Shown here in pieces: positions 12,401 to 27,400 of a stretch of DNA of 64,000 nt. The translations under genes were made by a program, and so were the position numbers. Positions within the stretch are counted from its first letter, which is position 1. Every line of letters starts with the position of its first letter. The notes below the pieces were generated by a model. It saw only the letters and a list, made by a program, of their open reading frames with translations, did not search any database and was not told the DNA's origin. Source of the DNA: Hermodice carunculata (Eukaryota > Annelida > Polychaeta > Eunicida > Amphinomidae); the NCBI GenBank assembly GCA_964020975.1, contig OZ026619.1, positions 89,896,562 to 89,960,561 on the forward strand, in the 5' to 3' direction.

Positions 12401-15400
12401 CATTGGGTCTGTAACGGTAAAAGAGGTGATATTGTTATGGCAGTAGGTAGCTTGAACATCAACAGCAAAGAGAATTGAGTCTGGAGATGAAAATTCCACT
12501 TGAGCACATTGTACATGAAACTAATTGGTGACCTACTGTTTGGGTCACCGCGACCCAATGATTATGGACTTTTGCACTTGTCCAAGTTTATTGTTCAAAT
12601 TGTTTCAAAAAGTTGGAAAGGTAGTACCTGATTTTAACAAACAGACCATGTATGGAAGGCTGGCTGCAGGTTGCACATTTTGAATGCTCACAGTTTTTTC
12701 ATTTGAGTTGAAGTTGAGGGTCAAATGGCCAGTTGAAATGTAGGGGTCATCTTGTGAATGCTCTGTACTTCACAGTTTTTGAGTAAGGCCAATGTTACTT
12801 TTAGGACTTAAACAGTGTATGAAAATCTGTGTTGATGGCCACCATTTGCTTCACAAACATAATGTGAAAATCATATGTTTACACTTCCAGCATTTAATGA
12901 TTAACCAGAACAGTTACCAGGTAGCTTAATTGCCGTTTTAGTAAATCAGGATCGCAATTAGTCACCACAGAAAAAAAGGGTTAGCTTCCGTGAGCTTTGC
13001 ATTGCAGTATTCAAACATGGCCACCTCCTTGGACCATTTGGGCCACATGCATGGTTTACCCATGAAACTGGTACAAAATTGGTTCAAAACAAAGTTGCAT
13101 TATACAAACACTCCTCCTTCACAATAATCTTATAGATATTTTATAAACATCAGCAACATGGCGTGCACTTATATTTTGCTTTTAATTGATCAATTCTGAT
13201 ACTGGAAGTTGCAAAATCATTGGTGAGGTGGGAGAGGTTCACAGCTAGAAACTTGTTTGCAAAATTGCCAAACTACATGTGGAAGGAGTCTCAAAAAAGG
13301 TCATGGACAGCGTACCTGTAAATAACACGCCCTATGACTCTGAAAATAAAGCTAACTCGAAAAGTGCATGTTAACTTTGGAGAATTATGGTAAATATGAA
13401 AACAATTGATAGCATATGTTATGGCTTATCAAAGTATATGGATCCATGGTAAAGTAAAAGTAGTACACTAGTCCCTCTTTTGAGCGACCACCCCTAGTGC
13501 AGACCAAAAAGCGGTCGTATAATGCAGTTGGTCACTCATTGGAGTAACCCCACATGCACAACCTCAACAGCTCAAATCCTGGGTGGCCTTTCCCTGGTGG
13601 TAGCAAGGTATGCAAATTATTGCCAGCAACAGTTCATGATCGATTACATATGCTTTGATGAGAAATCATTTATTAAAGTTAACAATTACAACCCTTATAA
13701 TCTAGGTTTCAATCAAGAACTCTTGTCTGGGTGCTGAAAGATGTGTCACAACTTGAAAATATTGGCCGGTCATGAGTTTTGTCTTTTTCCCATTATGGTC
13801 AATGGGCCTGATGCATCACCCGGTATGGAGCCTTCGCTTGCGAAGTAATGAGCTTAAACTGTCATCAAATTATTTTGTCTTTTTACCTTTATGCTGAATG
13901 GGCCTGATGCATCACCCTGTACCCGGTATGGAGCCTTCACTTGCAAAGTAATGAGCTTACACTGCCGTAAAATTGTTTTGTTGGCATAACTCACGTGCGC
14001 ACTGTCTTAACTTTACTCTACACGTTCGGTGGAGCCTAACTCACTGTAATTCATCAGTTATGGATCAAAATAAGACTCCGCATTTTTCCACAGCCACTGT
14101 GTGTTTTGGGTGCCATGTTTACCTCAATCTAAACCGTGGTAAAAATAGATCGATTCACTTCGTTAGTGTCGGTCACTGAGTCATGCAGGCAAGCGTGTTT
14201 GATCAGGGTTATGATCTAGAGAAAGTTATCATTGTTCATTGTAAAGAATATACTATGATAAAACATCGTTCAATTAGAAATGAGAACACTGAATAATAAG
14301 TTTTCTGTGGCTTTGTGCTTATCTGCCATGGTTAGTTTAGGCTTCACATGCAAAAAAGCGATGACCATGTGGGTTGTCGATCTCCAGGAAAAGAGGAAGA
14401 TTGTTCCTAGTGCATCGGCAACCTTCGTCTTGCATTTGGATGTGAATCCTTTTAAGATGGATGATGTGAACAATCATGAGTGTGAGTGATCAAGTTCCCA
14501 TTACAACTAAATTTCTGATGATCATTATGAAGTTTAGTTCAAACAACAATCTATAATATCCCATCAAACAGAGAAAGAAATGTAGTGGTTGAAATTCTCT
14601 TAGATCCGTTATGGAGAGGCCCAATACATGCGGAGTATACCAGATTCACTGCCATAGTAAAAATGTAAATAAATGGAAAGATCCTATGCTCATGAGAATT
14701 TGAAATAAGGAGGAATAGATACAGATTGATCAATTTAAAAACTTGTTTTTGGAAATTTACTGTAGAAAGAAATCCTTTATTGTTTGCAGTTACTAAATTT
14801 GACAAGAATTATGTCAATTTTATAACAATAGCTGAGCTGTGTGCATGTATTTTGTTGGCCGACATAGGCATAATGGCCAGATATGGCTCAAATTTGTGTT
14901 TTGTGGTGGCAAAATCTGTTCCATTTTGCATGATCACTGGTCGTATTTAACAGGTGGTCATTCATAAGAGGTAAATTATTAAAGAAAACAAACTATCGCG
15001 ACCAAATGTGGTCGTTCAAAAAAGGTGGTTGCTCATTGGTGGGGTTGTTCAAGATGTACTACTGTACAAGGAATCATTGCATATTGTGAAGAGGCCAATG
15101 AAGGCATACACAAATGAACTCCATTAACTGTCCTTATTCTCCCATGTACTAAAAACCAATTATAACCATATGTAAATATAAAGGTATACCCATTATGTAT
15201 TAACACATTTCATTATGTCATGTATTTTCAGACTCTCTGCACTATTGTGTATCAGTGTCTACAAAATGCAGAGGTTGAAGGCTTTAAGTCCATTTCCTTC
15301 CCAGCCATTGGCACGGGAGGACTGGGAGTGCCTGCCGAGGTGGTGGCTGACGTGCTACTGAGAGAGATCCAGCAATACAGCTCCGTGCACCCAAATAGCT

Positions 15401-18400
15401 CTCTGTCTGATGTGCGTGTTGTTGTATATGAAAAGGACGACAAGACTATCAAGGTATCAGTGCTAGTACTGTTTTGATTGTAGAATACCCCTGACCATCC
15501 TTTATGTATTTACCCATACAAAAATGTTCAGCAGTTTGTGGCTAACTAGCCGCTAGTTAGCAGCTAGTTAGCTGCAAAGAAAAACTTTGCAGCAAGACTA
15601 AAAATGACTGAGTGGCTAGCCTCTAAGCTGCCGCTACCAGAAGACCAGCCAATGGAATATTACTAAGCGGCAGTATATCGACAAACTTGTGGCTACTTAG
15701 CAGCAGACCAGCCAGTTGGAGCATCTAGAAGCAGATAAGTGGAAGACCAGCCAATGATATTGCTTCCTTATCTGGCAGAAAACCTACCAATAGGAGCACC
15801 TGGCGGCAGCTTAGTCGCAAACTAGCATGAACCATTGTGACTTGACTGTCCACCAATCAGATCTCTTTTTCCTGCTACTTAGCCGCAAAATCATTTGCAT
15901 GGTAAAATGTTAAGCAGCCACTAACTAGCAGAAACATTTAGCGATAAGGTTTTTTTTTGTAAGGGTAGTATGCACTACTACTTTATACAGTCTTGATACA
16001 TTGTAACATAATAATGTGCCACTTGATTATCCTTTATCCATCCATTTTATGTAACGGCCTTACCAGAGTTTTTTGTACAATGTAGTATAATGTGATGAGC
16101 CAAAACCACAGACACGGATGGATAAGTTGATCAACAGTCTTTATTGTATATCAGGAAAAAAACCCTGAAGAAGGTAATAGTAGCAAATACACAGTGCAGT
16201 ATGCCAGTCATTATGTCTCCCGGTGGAAGCCGGGGGACATATTGTTTTAGTGCCGGTTTCTTCCGCTTCTTCTGCTTGTTGCTGTTGTTGTTGTTGTTCA
16301 GGCTCTTCAACACTTGGTTTCCGTGCGATAAGTCTTGAAGGACTTGACAGAATTTGATGAAACTTGGTAGGATTATGTATCTAGGCAAGACGTAGGTTGG
16401 GATTGTATTTGGATGACCTTGAGCGAATTCTCAAGGTCACAGGGTCACTTATGTGAAATTGGTTTCCGTTCGATAAGTCATGAAGAACAGGATGGAATTT
16501 GATGAAACTTGGTAGGATTATGTATCTTGGCAAGACCTAGGTTTGGATTGTATTTGGATGACCTTGAGCTAATTCTCAAGGTCACGGGGCCACTTATGTG
16601 AAATTGATTTCCGTGCGATAAGTCTTGAAGAACTTGATGGAATTTGATGAAACTGGGTTGGATTATGTAACTTGACAAGACCTAGGTTGGGATTGTATGT
16701 GGGTGACCTTGACCAAATTTTCAAGGTCACAGGGTCATTTATGTGAAATTGGTTTCTCTGCAATAAGTCTTGAAGAACTTGATGAAAATTGCTAGAGTAA
16801 TGTATCTAGGTGACAGCTAAAATAGGATTGTAATTTTCAAGCAAACTTGGTCATTTGTAATTTGTTATCACCTGTAGCTTATTCAGAGACGTAAGTGTTC
16901 CACCGGGAGACATTTGATTTTCTGTTGGAAAATCAGTCTGTTCTAGTTTAAATTGATAAATTAAAGCTGGAGTTGTCACAATACGCTCATCTTTATGAAA
17001 TTCATTACACAATGTGAAAACTTCAACCATAGCTACAGAAATAGGATAATACTACATCACTTAATAAGTTCATCACTTCAGTTACTGCGACAGGTACACG
17101 TGTATAGAGCTATCATGTTTCCATAACTTCAGAACAAATTATGTGATTAGTTACGTAATGTTGCCTCTCGACCACCATTGCCTAAACCTCTCTGTCTGGG
17201 CAAAAAAAATTCAGTTGAGTTCACTCACTTGATTGTTCTAAAAACCTGATGGTCCCAAGGAGAAGACAAATGGCTTCTTTGTGAGCAGGCATGGAGAAAG
17301 AGTGACAGAGTCAGGCGTAGGTGGCAGGCGGTAGGTGCCAAACACTGAGCTTTGGAATGTGACTCCATTGAGTCTTCACCTGCGACACCACTGGAGAAGT
17401 GAAGACAAACACACGTGGGTCACTTGCAGACTCAGGTGGCTGGCGTCTCTACTCCTGAAACCCACTGGGAAAGTAAGGAGAAGTGGTGACATAGTTGCAA
17501 GCAGTGCATTAAGAGATCTCCTTCGGAAGGTCACCAGTGCCCAGATTACCCCCAAGATGACCAGTGCTTCTCTGGTCACTGACCCGAGGGTAGCCCTGGG
17601 CTTGGAGTCTGTGGCTAGGAGTACACAGTTGCAGGCTGATATGTCATGTGCACTGATTGCCCCCTCTCAGCTTGTCTCTTCGGAGTCCCTTTTGAAGAGT
17701 ACAGGTTGAAGCTCTCGAGATCTCGGTCCTTCGGATCCGAGCACCCATAGCCTAAAATGCATAGAGCAGTGAAGCCAGGAAGGAAACATACGGGTTCTCA
17801 TCCAGGCATCCCGGATGCTCAGCCAGTCTGAGTGCTCGGATAAAAAGTCTAAGCATCGTGGACCATTGAAACCAGGACAATCTTCTTGAGCTCCAGGTTT
17901 TAAGAGCTCAGCTCAGAAGTCCAGGCATGCTGGAGCTAAGAGGAGGGCACACAAGTCTGTGGTGGTGCCTTCCGCTGTTGGTGGGCGCTCGTCTCCTGCA
18001 GCGGTGGCCCCTCCTGTGACCCAATTGCCACCTTTGAAGCCTCCAGCTTCAGTGCTGGCTTTGCTTCCTGCCCCTCCATCAGGTCCGCCGCAGAGTGAGC
18101 TAGCTGGCAATCCCTCTGACTCCCGCCTTCGAGCCTAGTTCCCTGCCTTCCTCTCTGGAGAGGCAAGTGGAATTTGAGCACAGTGAGGAACACGGAGTTG
18201 GAGGCCTCATCTTCTTCTGCTCTTGCTGTCACTGTCGCCATGTGTGAGCAGACTCCTTTGGCCGCTGGACTCTGGAGTTCTCAGAACTCCCCAAAGAACC
18301 CCCCCCTCTGCCTGCCAGCAGAATCCTCAGTCAGCAGCAGCTGTGGCCCCTGCCTTGAGCCCCCCTGCCTTGAGATCCAGGTGTTCTTGCAACTCCTGCA

Positions 18401-21400
18401 GGTGGTCACTGTGTCCCCTGTGACCAGTCTTCCAAAAGCCCCCACTCCAGTCCCACGTGTGCTGGGCAGACGGAGGCGGCGTTTGAGGCTGCAAGGACTT
18501 GCACGTAAGTAATTGTTGCCCCTTGGCCTGGCATGATGACAGACCCTTTGCTGTTACAGGCAGCCACCTCATTCACCCCGTGAACGACGAGTTGTTTGGC
18601 GATGCTTTGGGTCAGACCGCTCCCCGGCCTCCCTAGTCCCGAGTCTTCGGACCTTCACACTGAGGAGGAGGATGAGCTCCTCCAGTCGGATTCACCTATC
18701 AGCAGGCCCTGGCCATGGTTGGTTCATCAACAATCATGCCGCTCATGCTCTGACCTGCTGAGCCCAGTGGCAACCGTGGGGCGTGCGAAACATGGATCTG
18801 CACCCATGAATACCACTCTGGCTCTGCCGCAGGTCTTTGAACATGTCAAAGCCCTCACTCAGAGCTTGATAGGAGACCAAGCAGTGGTACCCCCTGAGGA
18901 AGAGAGGTGCAAAGCTATCTGGATGTCCTGGCAGGGTTTTTCCCTGGAGGATAGGCATCATAAGACCCCTATCCCCTTTTCACCCTTTGTTGCTGAGTTT
19001 TGTGACCAGCTCACAGCTAAGACTTGCGGCACATGGTTCCCAATAGAGCGACCCATATCTAGCTGCATTCCGCAAGGGTGACTCCTCCGGAAGCCAGACA
19101 TCCAGGGACAATGATACTCTGCACCTGAGCAGATATTCCCATCCCATTCAGTGCCGGTGGATCTGGATTTGGAAGAATTTGATGCTAGGCAGCAGAAGTC
19201 CATCGCTGCATCTGCTGAGGCCTATAAGAGACTCGGAAGAGGATGCCAGAGGCTGTGTAGGATTAGCTCAACCACACTTCACTTCTTGCAGCTTCGTTGT
19301 CACCATGGGGTTGACCACCAGGTCCTAACTACCTGCACCTTAGAAGCAAACCTTCATTTGTTGCAGAGAGACACCTACCTCGACGGTCAGCGGTTGCCTG
19401 ACCCAATATTTTGCAGAGCGGGGCCCCTCTTCTTGGGAACCTTGTTCGGAGGAGAGGTGGTGGAAGTTGTTCAATGGGCGCAGGATCTTCAGGCCCACTC
19501 TGCCGATCAGACATGCACCAAGCTGTTGCCCAACTCTGTTCGGTCACTGTCTTCCTTGGCCATCTCAGCCCCCAAAACGTGGCACTCAGATAACACCGAC
19601 TCCACCCAGACCGACCTCGCTGCCCCAATGCCCTAGGAAAAGCAGGCAGGGATCCGAGAAGGGTAAGTGCATCAGCAAAGCCAAAAAGGCTGGTAAACCT
19701 CAGGGCTCCTGATTTCATATGCTGGATGGCCAAGTCTCAGGATTGCCCTCTGTCAGGGCTTCTAACTGTCAGGTGTGCAGCTGCCTTTCTGCCTTTTGCA
19801 CGCAATGAGAGGCCATCACAGGTGATTCTTTTGTCTTAAATATCCTGAGACACAGCTATTTGCTGTTTTTCAGTGGAGGCAGGCCTCGATTAAGCTGTGA
19901 ACCCAAGTAGTTAACGCTGCCCACAGCAGAACCCAAAGCATTTGCATTCTTAGAGGTGGCTCAGAAGCTTTAGAGCAAATGCACCAAACAACCGCTCATG
20001 AACCACAGTTCTCTCGGCTTTTACAACCCACTCTTCCTTGTCCCCAAGTGGGATGGAGGCTGGCACCCAGGGATAGACCTGTCAGACTGGAGACCTTTGA
20101 GTCAGTGACAGCGGTGCTGAGGCCCCTGGACTGGGCAACAACCCTGGATCTCAAGGATGCGTTCTTCCACGTGCCAATTATGGAGACTTCACGAAAGTAT
20201 CTGCGGTTTGAATTCTCAGGCCAAGTATACCAGTTCAGGGCGCTTCCGTTTGGCCTTGCCATGCCCCCCCCCCTTGTGTTCAGTTGGTTCGTGCAGACAG
20301 TTGCTGCTTGCTTACCTCCATCAGACCACCCGACACATTCATGTGTACCTGGACGATTGGATTCCCTGGGCACTTCGAAGACTGGATTTGTAGTGTCATA
20401 CACATATGATTTTTGACCTTTGCCAGTGGTTGGACCTGATTGTAGACTGAAGCAATTCCAGTCTTCGGCCAGAGCAGACTTTCGTCTTTCTCGGTATGTA
20501 GTTCAACCTGGTAGCGTACATCCTTTGCCCTTTGGAGGACAGGTGGGAGAGACTTCAGTCCCTGCTCAAGGCCTTTCTGACTCGTGCAGTTCTCTTAGCA
20601 CAACAGTGGCAAGCCCTGCTGGGCTACCTGTCCTCAATGGACTCCCACGTCCCTTTGGGTCACCGTCACCATCATCGCTTGCAGCACACACTGCAGGATA
20701 GATGGTTGATGGACCAGAGCTACCATGCCCCTGTGCCGGTCACTCCCCAAGGACCATTGTACCTTTGGTGGTGGACAGTTTTAGAGAATGCCATGTTGGG
20801 ACAGATGCTGGCTCTTTTTGAGGCCCAGCTTACCATTACATGGACTCTTCTTGGTATGGGTGTAGAGCCCACATAGAGAGCCGGACGGCATCAGGCCTTT
20901 GGCTGGCACAATTCACGTCTCACCGCATAAAGTGGTTGGAACTGGAGGTGGTATGTTTAGCGCTCCTCCATTTTCAGGACCCAGTGGAGCACAAATACAT
21001 CCTTGTGATGTATGACAACAGGACTGCAATATCAAGTACCTCATACGGCTAGGTGGATCACTCTCCTGCAAGCTGACAGTACTGGCTGGATGCATCATTC
21101 TATGGTACTCCAAACATAACGCCCTCGTGCAAGCGAGGCATTTCCTGTGACATCAAAATGCCCTGGCTGACCAACTCTCAAGAAGAGGTCAGCCAGTAGG
21201 GTCAGAGTGGTCGCTCCACCCACGGGTCGTTCAGGCCATGTGGGCCAGATGGGGAAGTCCACATGTGGATCTGTTCGTGACAAGCAAGAACACCAAACTA
21301 CCGGCTTATGTTTCACCAGTCCCCAAGGCCCTAGTGGTGGACAGTATAGCTATGGACTTTTTTGGACAACCTTTGGGCATATGCCTTTCCACCTCCCCAG

Positions 21401-24400
21401 ATCTTCCAGAGGATACTGTAGAAGGTTTACATGTAGTCACATGACTGAAATTTGATCCTGGTCATCCCGTGGCAGTCAGATTGGTCCAGCAACCTGTTGG
21501 AATTAAGCAGCGAGCTCCTGCTACATTTACCAGCATGGCCTAAACTGCTGGTGCAACTGCAGATGAGCTTGGCCACAGGAACCCTCAGTGCTCAACCTCC
21601 ATTCTTGGCGGTTGTTGCACAGCACATCAGTGACAGAGGTATCTCAGACTTGGTTGCAGATAGCATTGCCCAAGGTGGGCTTGGATCCCCTTCTCTGACG
21701 GTTTACTTCCAGGCTCCTTGGAAGGTGTTTTCAGATTGGTGCACTGGTGGGAAAATACATCCATGGTCTACGTGCATTGCGGACATTGCTGGCTTCCAGC
21801 TGTAACAGTGGGAAGTACTCAGTAAGAGCTCGAGGACTATGGAGGGGTATTGATCAGCCATTTTCTCCACTCTGGTTAATGTCCTGGACATTCGCATAGG
21901 AAGTGATGCTTATGTGGTAGCGCTCGTAGCATCCTTGTACATGGAGAGACTGGCAGACAGGTCCTACTATGGTGGGACATCCTGCTAGTCTAAGTCATGC
22001 TGAAGAGTTGGCTCATTGAGTGCCTATAGGACCCCTGTCAGATGGACCTCAAGTACTGGACGTGGAAAACTTGTTTTCTATTAACACTTGTTTGGGGGGG
22101 GGGGGGGGCGGGGGGAGCGCTAGAAGAAGTGAGGTCCATGCTTTAGCTTATGACCGAATTTAAGGGTCCCCTGATCACTCCAGGCTGACCCTCACTTTCG
22201 TACTTGTATGTCCGTGGGAACATCAGGCCAAGAGCTGGCAGAGCCACTTTAAATGGACACTGCCTTACTGAATCATATGACTGCCCCCGAGCACCCCCTG
22301 TGTTTTCCCTGACACCCTGGTCCTGCTAGATATTCAGGACCTGGAGAATGGAAATTAATAGACATCATCTACCTTTAGGTGGCTTGCTCTCAGGTTGGCG
22401 GGAGATATCCTGGGGGGTCTATGGTAGTCTCATTCGGGTTGGTTAGGAGGGTTCCCAGGCTTTGGCTGGGACTCTGCTGTTGGCAGCCTTAAGTCTATGA
22501 ACCTCTCAGGCTTCCCAACAGACTTTGCCTTCTCCCTCAGACCGATAGTACCCGCCCCGTGGACTTATTATAGGTTGAACGTGAAGGTCATCTGAGGACT
22601 AAAATCTGTGTCTATTTTTTTCTGGCAGGCCTTCAAAGATGGAATCAAAAAAGCGAAAGGAGGCTCAGTCTTCACAGGTGCTGGCACACAGTCTTCTGTC
22701 AAGGTTACAAAACGAAAATCCATTCAAAGTGAGCAGAGGTTGCCGGCAGATAAGAGTGGTAAGTTCTGCATATGCAATGTTCATCACAAGAAGAAGAAAT
22801 AATTGTATGTGTGGCGTGTTGGATCCATCACATCTACCCTACAAAGTCAAATTCCTGCAGTGGTTCACCATATCATCAGCACCAGTAATTGACTGGCAAA
22901 ATTCCCTTATACTCCTTTCCCACAGCATGAAAAAGAAATGACAGGCACAGACAGTGTTACCTCCTTGGCCTTAATTACTTGCAGCAAACGGGGTATTGTC
23001 CTCCTCATGTCGCTGCATGTGAACGTACATGCATTGGTCTATCAGTCTGCTCATTACTCTTGTGAACACAATGACATTTGAAGAAGCTGAGTCATGAATT
23101 AACTTGTAGTGTAGAACCATATCACTGGGCATTTTCCACAGTTTGATATTCAGCAACCTTGACCTATTTTTGATATCACCAGGGGTCATCATATTTTTGG
23201 CCTTGCGGAGGCAGCAATTTTTAGCTCTGACCAAAGGTTGCAGAGCTTATGCAATCACCCAAGTCCATCCGTCATTCCTTTTGTGTGCCCATAAAAATGT
23301 GCTTATCAACACTATAGCGTCCACATTTTTATATTAGACCCTTTAAGATTTTTGGACATATTGTAGGAATAAAAACCAAGGTTCTTTTTATTATCAGTGG
23401 TGCCACCTTGTGGCTTATGTAGCACTGGGACCAAAAAGTAACAAAATTAAAAATGCTGTGATTTGTTTGATTTTTTTATTGGATCCTTATGAAATTTAGT
23501 GGAAATATTCTGGAGGCAACTGTGTTTTTTCTGAAGAATACTAAAAGGGGATGTACATGTATAGGTGAATGGCAATTATGACTTATTATTTGGTAAAATT
23601 TATGAAATTTATTATTTGGAAAAATTCAAGGCCAGTTTGACCAAGTATACAACAAATGTGAATCGTCTGGAAGTTGAAAATTTCATTGATATGGGTGACC
23701 TTGAACTGCAGTCTGAAGCTCACAGAGGGAATGCATTTCAGGAAATCATTTTCTTGTGAGGGTTATTACATGTACATCAGAATTTGTGGACACACATCCA
23801 TATACCAGTACAGGAATATCATACGGACAAACGCCAATGAGATGCGGAGTCTTTGTGGTGATACTTGTGTAGATTATTGGAACTAGCATGATAGGCAGCA
23901 AAAAAAAAATTTAACTCATTATTGTGAAAATAAATTGAGATAGAACGACAAAATTTACACAAAATATGCTTCAGACCAATGGTCAAATTTTTGAAATTGT
24001 AAACCCTTAACCCGTTTTCAAGGTCATTCAGGACTTTATAAAGGACAGTAAATTCGCTATTTTAAGAAAGAATATGGCCAATGATACCAAGTATACCACA
24101 AATGTGTATCATATTTGTATTTGTGGTTTTTTGTTGTTTTTTTGTTTTGTCCAGAACCACTTCCTTGTAGTCATTACCCTATTCCACAGTCCAAACTCTT
24201 TACTCTCCATAAGCTAACCTGTCATGGTCTAACCTACATATCTATGGAAGTACAATTGTCCATATGGCACACATTCTTCTGTCAAATAAAAGTAAAAAAC
24301 TTGGTATATACTTGGAGGGATTGTGAGATAAATTTAAGAGAGCTGCCGTGGCCAAGTGGTTACGGTCCTCGCTTTGTGTGCGAGGGATGTGGGGTTCAAC

Positions 24401-27400
24401 TCCCGGCCGATCCAAAAGGATTCTTCCCTGGCTCTTCACATGCAGTGACCACTTAACTGTTCAAAGGTTTAGTGGGACATGTTTGGGTTACCTGTGCCTG
24501 ATTATGTCAGCAGTGATGACGGAGGCTGCAAGTCCCCTGACTCAGTAGTGGCCGCTATAAGAAATGCACTCACGACAGGTCCCCGCACACACATGTGAAT
24601 GGCTGATTGAGTGGCGCGTGCAAGAGGGCCCTGGGGAAGATAAGGGTCAGCTTACCAGGTTTAACCCTCTATAAATAATGTTTACCTGAGATAATTCCTA
24701 CAAGGCATATGCACCCTTATTACATGTAAAATACACCAATATACATGTATATATAGTGGCAAACATTAAGCCTTGCAAATGTATTCAATTGTTTGATTTA
24801 CATTTATTTTACCAAATATTAGCAAATTCTTTTCAAAATATTTCTTTTAGAGTTGGCAAACTATCATAAAGGATGTATATATAGAGTGTATTGGGCCAAA
24901 ACCAAGTTATTCTAATTTCTATTGGGGGGCCCAAATGTTCGCAGGGGAGCCCAAACGTTCGATGAATGAATGGGCCCCTGGGGGCCCATCTGTTCGGGCG
25001 GCCCAAGTATTCTGTGACTATAATTCCTTTACTATTTCACTTAGTTTCATGAAACTTCACACACACACACACATATATCTTGACCTAAAGGTGTATCATA
25101 AAACAGATGTCGGTCACTTGGTCAAGTATCAGGGTCATGGTGATACATTCATGACACTTCATGCCTGGCCTGTAATTCTCTTGTCCTTTGACGTAGAATC
25201 ATGAAACTTGACACACCTTTGTATCTGGACACAAGAGTGTGTCACAAATAAAGTAGGTCACTAGGTCAAGTATCTGGGTCATGTACCGTGATAATCTATT
25301 TTTATTGACCAGAGTCATTCCAAAGTAAGACCTGTGATTAGCAAGGTTATAAATGACGCAAGGTGGGCATGGACCCAGCATCTCTGATTGTCATATAATT
25401 ATCCCTTGTGGCAAAATGTTTTGATGTTTGGTGCTCACAAAAGTCGGATAATTTGGATATCAGGTCTCTCTGGGAAGCGATATCTGATAGACGGTCACTT
25501 GATTATGCATTCAAAAATAACACACAAAGCAACACCTGCTTTGATGTTCGGTGCTCATGAGAGTCGGATAATTTGGATAGCAGGTCTGTCTGGGGACCAA
25601 TATCTGAATGACCATCTATTGATTATGCATTCAAAAATAACACACAAAGCAACACCTGGAGGCAGCTATGTTTGTGGGTGTGTATTAAGAGTATTGCAGG
25701 GGATAATTAACAAGTTATATGATTGGCTGCAGTCCGATGCTTTATCAGGGTGGTTCAAGTCAAATAGTCTAACCTAAAGGCGTGGCCATTGTTTGTGAAC
25801 CTTGCCCTTATAAATCGGGCATTGGACGGTTATAGCCAATCCTGTAGCCTATGCATATAGACATGTCCCTCTCATAATATACCATGTACCTTGCTACATG
25901 CATTATTATCTTTTTTATTTATTAGAGTTTAACCATGAGTAGTTATTTGCTGTGTCCCTAATTGTGTGAATGTTATTTCCTTGACCAAAACATGGGGATA
26001 TAATGCCTTGAATATTTTCTTTCTGATTGAAAGGCTTGATGTTGAGCAATTTGTCACGGAAAGGAGGAGAACTACAAGTAGTAGTTGCAGACAGGTTGTG
26101 CCTGCAGGTCAGACAGGGAGACATAACCCAGGAAACAACCGACTGTATAGTCAACAGCACCAATGAGGCCCTGGAATTAAACAGGGGTAGGTGTATTATC
26201 TTGTTTTGGTTATATCACTTGAACTAAAGGATCAATCTTTAGTCGACTACACGTGAGAGGTCCTCATAATAAACAGGGGTAAGTGTCTCATCTCCTATAG
26301 GTTATATCACTTGAAATCAGGGATCAATCTTTAATCAGTGGCACCAGTGAGGCCCTCATATTAAGCAGGTAAGTGTATTATCTTGTATTGGGTATTACCA
26401 ATATTATATAAAAACCTGCCGCTACGTATACTTTCATACCTGTATCCACAATCAAGGTAACCTTCTCCACTAAGCTCCAGCTTTGACTCAGAGGGGTTTT
26501 TTGGCTCCTGTACCTTGTGGTGCTACTTAATTCATAGTCTGGGGGCTAAAAATGAGTCTTGGGGTTTCAATAACTAGACTTAGTTTACTTTTGTCAAGAG
26601 AAAGAGTGATAGAAAATATAGTACTTAAAAACTCAAAAATTTGCAAAATAAAACTTCGTAGATATGCCCAAGACTGGTTCCTTGCGTTTTGGAATATGTT
26701 TTTTTTAGGCAGTTTTATGCCTCCTAAACATGGAGAAGTGTTCATCTTCACGAGCATCATAATTAATATTTGATTACATTTTATCTATTGCGTTTATGGA
26801 AAAAGTGAAGGAACCGAACTTGGACATGACAACGAAGTTTCATTTTGCAAATTTTTGAGTCTTTAAGTACTATACTATTTGAGAATCCCGTGAAAAATCT
26901 CCAAATCGAACCCTATTGTAAAATGTCCATTTTTTGCCCCCAAAAAAAGGATTTAAAAATTTTTTCTTGGTGTATATATAATGTAAAAATCCCAAGCAAC
27001 AAGAATTTATTTAGTTTTATGGGTCTAAAACTAAAAACCAAAACAGGAGTAGCGGGTTGAAGGCAGCACTCCTCTAAGTGCCTAGCTTTGTTTGTGCCAC
27101 CTTAAGTGTCTGATACAACATGCCTATTCTGGGGCCCACCAATGCAAACAACTGGTAACTTTAAAGCATTGTATTTGCATTTTAAGGTAATGCTTACATT
27201 GGAAAAGTCCCATTATATATTTAACATTACATTTTTTCGACAAATTAACCCTCCATTTTCGTGAATCACACACACATTTTGGATACTACCTCTTCAAAGT
27301 ACCCAATTGGGAGTAACCCATGGACTTGGCTGTCATTTTGAAAGTTGTGGATTCCGCAGCCAATGGTTTGTACATGAGGATACATATTGGGATGATCTTG

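Noticed and set aside
24345-24418. Functional tRNA gene with A and B boxes
   Set aside because: The acceptor ends do not pair well and the sequence continues into a SINE body.
26027-26090. Earlier start for exon d
   Set aside because: The acceptor at 26089-26090 gives the phase that matches exon c; upstream text is intronic.
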